Assembly: GCA_017424205.1 (NCBI GenBank)
Contig: JAFPAS010000141.1
Span: 1-6,570, forward strand
DNA length: 6,570 nt
Origin: Prevotella sp.
Lineage (GTDB): Bacteria > Bacteroidota > Bacteroidia > Bacteroidales > Bacteroidaceae
Reading direction: 5' to 3'
This document shows positions 4,678 through 6,570 of this stretch, in pieces (positions within the stretch are counted from its first letter, which is position 1; each line of letters opens with the position of its first letter). The notes under the pieces were generated by a model. It was given only the letters and a program-made list of their open reading frames with translations. It did not search any database and had not been told where the DNA came from. Both the position numbers and the translations under genes were made by a program.

Positions 4678-6570
4678 TTATAGTTTGATTCTCACTCCGA
4701 GGTATGCCATAGCACCGTCTACAGGAGCGTATATCATAGTTGGGTCGAATGTTTTTGACCAAGGATTATTTGCCGATATGATTGCGTTCTCCTGTGTGCA
4801 GCCTGTCAGGTTCTCTCCGCCGAGGTATATTTCGAAGTGTTTGAACTTGCGTGTAGCCTGAGCAGAGAGCAATCCGAAGGCGTCATATTTCTCTCTCCAC
4901 ATCTTTGCTTCGCCCGGATTAGGCATGCGTCCGCCACCATTGAGCTGATATGTGACATCAAACTGCCAATTGTCGTCAGGTGTAGTGTATGAGGCAGTAG
5001 CAAGCGCCTTGTATGAACTGGTGAGCGGCTTGTCGCGCATCACTCCGCCATATGAGCAGCGAATGTGATTCATGCGGTATGCAGCAGTGAGCGTGAATCC
5101 CTTGAAGAACGGATAAGTCGCGTCAACCTGCACTACGTGGCTGTATGAGTCGCCGTCAAGGTCAGATATGATGATTTTGTTTGGGTCAGAGTCAAAGTCG
5201 ATGACAGCCTGATTTATGAATGTCGTATAATAGTATTCGGCATTCAGTTTGAGAGTCTTGTCAGCGATAGGAATGTTAAATGCGAGAGACGCTCCGAGGT
5301 TCCATGCCTCCTCCTGCGACAGGTTGTCTATCACAAGTGTACGTCCTGCCGCCAGCAGATTGTTGTTCTCTGCCAATGCATGCACAGAACGGAATCCTTT
5401 GCCAGCCGACAGTCGTATGCCGAAAACATCCCACGGCTGATATTTGATGTGTGCTCGTGGTGTTATGAAGCTTCCGTGTATTGAGCTGTGGTCGTAGCGT
5501 ATGCCAGCCATGGCAGTCAGGCGATGGTGCATGTCGAATGTATACTGAACGTATGCTCCAGGTGTCGTTTCGCTCACTCCGCCAGCAGTCTTCGTGCCGA
5601 GACGATATCCCTCCGGAGCGAGAGAACGCTCTTTGAAGTAGTCATGATAGAGACTTAGTCCGGCAGAAAGCGAGTGATGGTCGTCAAACTGAGTTTCGTA
5701 TACGAGTTGTGCGTTAAGGTTTTTCTCGTTGACGGTGTATTTCTTCCATGCTTCGTTACCGTAAACGGCATCCTGCTGGTGCAGTGATGCGTTGGCAATG
5801 AGTGCTATGTTTGAGTTGTGCTCATGGTCGAAGATGAATGCATGCTTCATAAATGCCTCGTAACGAGCGGTTTCTATACCGATGGAGTATAGCGGAGTGC
5901 CGTCTGGTCCGCGGTGTTTGTGTGCCTCTTCTGTCTCTCCAGATTTGCGGTCTTCCTGCAGAATCTGCCATCCGCCGTGGAATATGTAGTGATGATTAGC
6001 GTAATGCCAGCGGTTAGTCAGATTATATTGTTCAATCTTAGGCATGTCCTGGAATCCGTCGTCGTTTGAGTCATGATTGCCCCATCGATTCTCATAGTGT
6101 CCAAGAATATTGCTGCTCCAACCTTTTCCCAGGCTGAAGTTTGTGTCGAAGTTTGCTTCGAAGCGGCTCTGCAGATCGCCATAAAGATTGACATTTGTAG
6201 CAGGCTCTTCTTCTGGTTTCAGATAATCAATGTCTATCTGTCCGGTTATAGACTCATAGCCATTCTTGACAGATGCCGCACCCTTTGAAACGTTGATGCC
6301 TTTCATCCATGTGCCCGGAACGTATCCGAGAGAGAAAGGTGCTGCTGCACCGCGGAAAGAAGGCATTCCTTCAACCATCATCTGTACGTATGTGCCAGAC
6401 AGTCCGAGCAGTTTTATCTGCTTAGCACCAGTCGCTGCGTCAGTGTATGATACATCGACTGCTGGATTTGTAGTGAAGCTCTCGCCAAGATTACAGCAAG
6501 CGGCACGCAGCAGTTCGTGCTGTCCGATGCGCGTACCGTTTACAGCACCGCCCAGACGTCGTGTTCCTGT
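4678..6570 (-). CDS. TonB-dependent outer-membrane receptor, probably for a metal complex (N-terminus outside window)
   Basis: Outer-membrane beta-barrel with a plug domain that takes up ligand using TonB/ExbBD energy. The frame is open to the right edge, so the ATG at 6381 is internal; 630 residues are visible and the signal peptide, any carboxypeptidase-like domain and the TonB box lie outside. Numbering visible residues from 6570, the plug has NGTRIGQHELLRAACCNLGE (12-31, vicinal Cys25-Cys26), TGAKQIKLLGLSGTYVQMM (47-65), FRGAAAPFSLGYVPGTW (72-88) and the plug end GYESITGQIDIDYLKP (104-119). The barrel then runs to the C-terminal strand ending GVRIKL. Possible metal-binding loops are DSNDDGFQD (167-175), EEAHKHRG (214-221) and DHEH (248-251). 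This plug subtype occurs in Bacteroidetes, often beside HMA or metal-transport genes; with the permease next door, a metal or metallophore substrate is likely but not shown. A hairpin terminator follows the stop. Confidence 0.93.
   Translation of the reverse strand, partial: TGTRRLGGAVNGTRIGQHELLRAACCNLGESFTTNPAVDVSYTDAATGAKQIKLLGLSGTYVQMMVEGMPSFRGAAAPFSLGYVPGTWMKGINVSKGAASVKNGYESITGQIDIDYLKPEEEPATNVNLYGDLQSRFEANFDTNFSLGKGWSSNILGHYENRWGNHDSNDDGFQDMPKIEQYNLTNRWHYANHHYIFHGGWQILQEDRKSGETEEAHKHRGPDGTPLYSIGIETARYEAFMKHAFIFDHEHNSNIALIANASLHQQDAVYGNEAWKKYTVNEKNLNAQLVYETQFDDHHSLSAGLSLYHDYFKERSLAPEGYRLGTKTAGGVSETTPGAYVQYTFDMHHRLTAMAGIRYDHSSIHGSFITPRAHIKYQPWDVFGIRLSAGKGFRSVHALAENNNLLAAGRTLVIDNLSQEEAWNLGASLAFNIPIADKTLKLNAEYYYTTFINQAVIDFDSDPNKIIISDLDGDSYSHVVQVDATYPFFKGFTLTAAYRMNHIRCSYGGVMRDKPLTSSYKALATASYTTPDDNWQFDVTYQLNGGGRMPNPGEAKMWREKYDAFGLLSAQATRKFKHFEIYLGGENLTGCTQENAIISANNPWSKTFDPTMIYAPVDGAMAYLGVRIKL

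Noticed and set aside
4678..6381. Receptor start at the ATG at 6381
   Set aside because: The frame continues upstream to the window edge for 63 more codons that encode recognisable TonB plug sequence; the ATG is internal.

Overview
The window looks like ordinary chromosome from a member of the Bacteroidales, probably Prevotellaceae. The signs are a perfect Bacteroidetes-type -7 promoter element (TAnnTTTG), start codons with A-rich leaders and no Shine-Dalgarno sequence, a TonB-dependent receptor of the type found in Bacteroidetes, and low-complexity oligonucleotide arrays between genes. The genus is an inference; no rRNA or marker gene is present to settle it.

Layout, left to right. The last 202 codons of a dTDP-glucose 4,6-dehydratase (rfbB/rmlB, nucleotide-sugar synthesis) enter from the left edge and end at 609. 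A 162-bp gap holds three successive tandem arrays with periods of 14, 6 and 8 bp. A complete DNA topoisomerase III (topB, 772-2946) follows on the + strand. A 20-bp perfect hairpin flanked by A and T runs (2951-3000) separates topB from two genes on the opposite strand and should stop transcription from both sides. Next, on the - strand, is a complete 505-aa heavy-metal permease (3018-4535) of the DUF318/ArsP-like type that includes the SO_0444 Cu/Zn efflux family. It carries a Cys/His-rich repeat tail and a C-terminal HMA metal-binding domain. Upstream of it, also on the - strand, is a TonB-dependent outer-membrane receptor (4678 to beyond the right edge) whose N-terminus is cut off by the window.

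The metal pair is the most interesting part. The receptor and permease lie in tandem, but the 142 bp between them hold a hairpin terminator and then a well-formed promoter, so the permease can be expressed on its own. A plausible reading is a metal-handling locus in which the receptor moves a metal complex across the outer membrane and the permease exports metal across the inner membrane, fed by a large soluble thiol/imidazole domain. The metal is not shown by the sequence; copper or zinc is the family-based guess. The permease tail has 41 Cys/His in 96 residues, built from three nearly identical 29-residue units that are also recent 87-bp DNA repeats, so the length of this domain is likely to vary between strains.

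No CRISPR array, insertion sequence, tRNA, rRNA or phage gene was seen. No wholly new system is evident; the repeat-built metal-binding tail and the composite intergenic arrays are the best candidates for a closer look.
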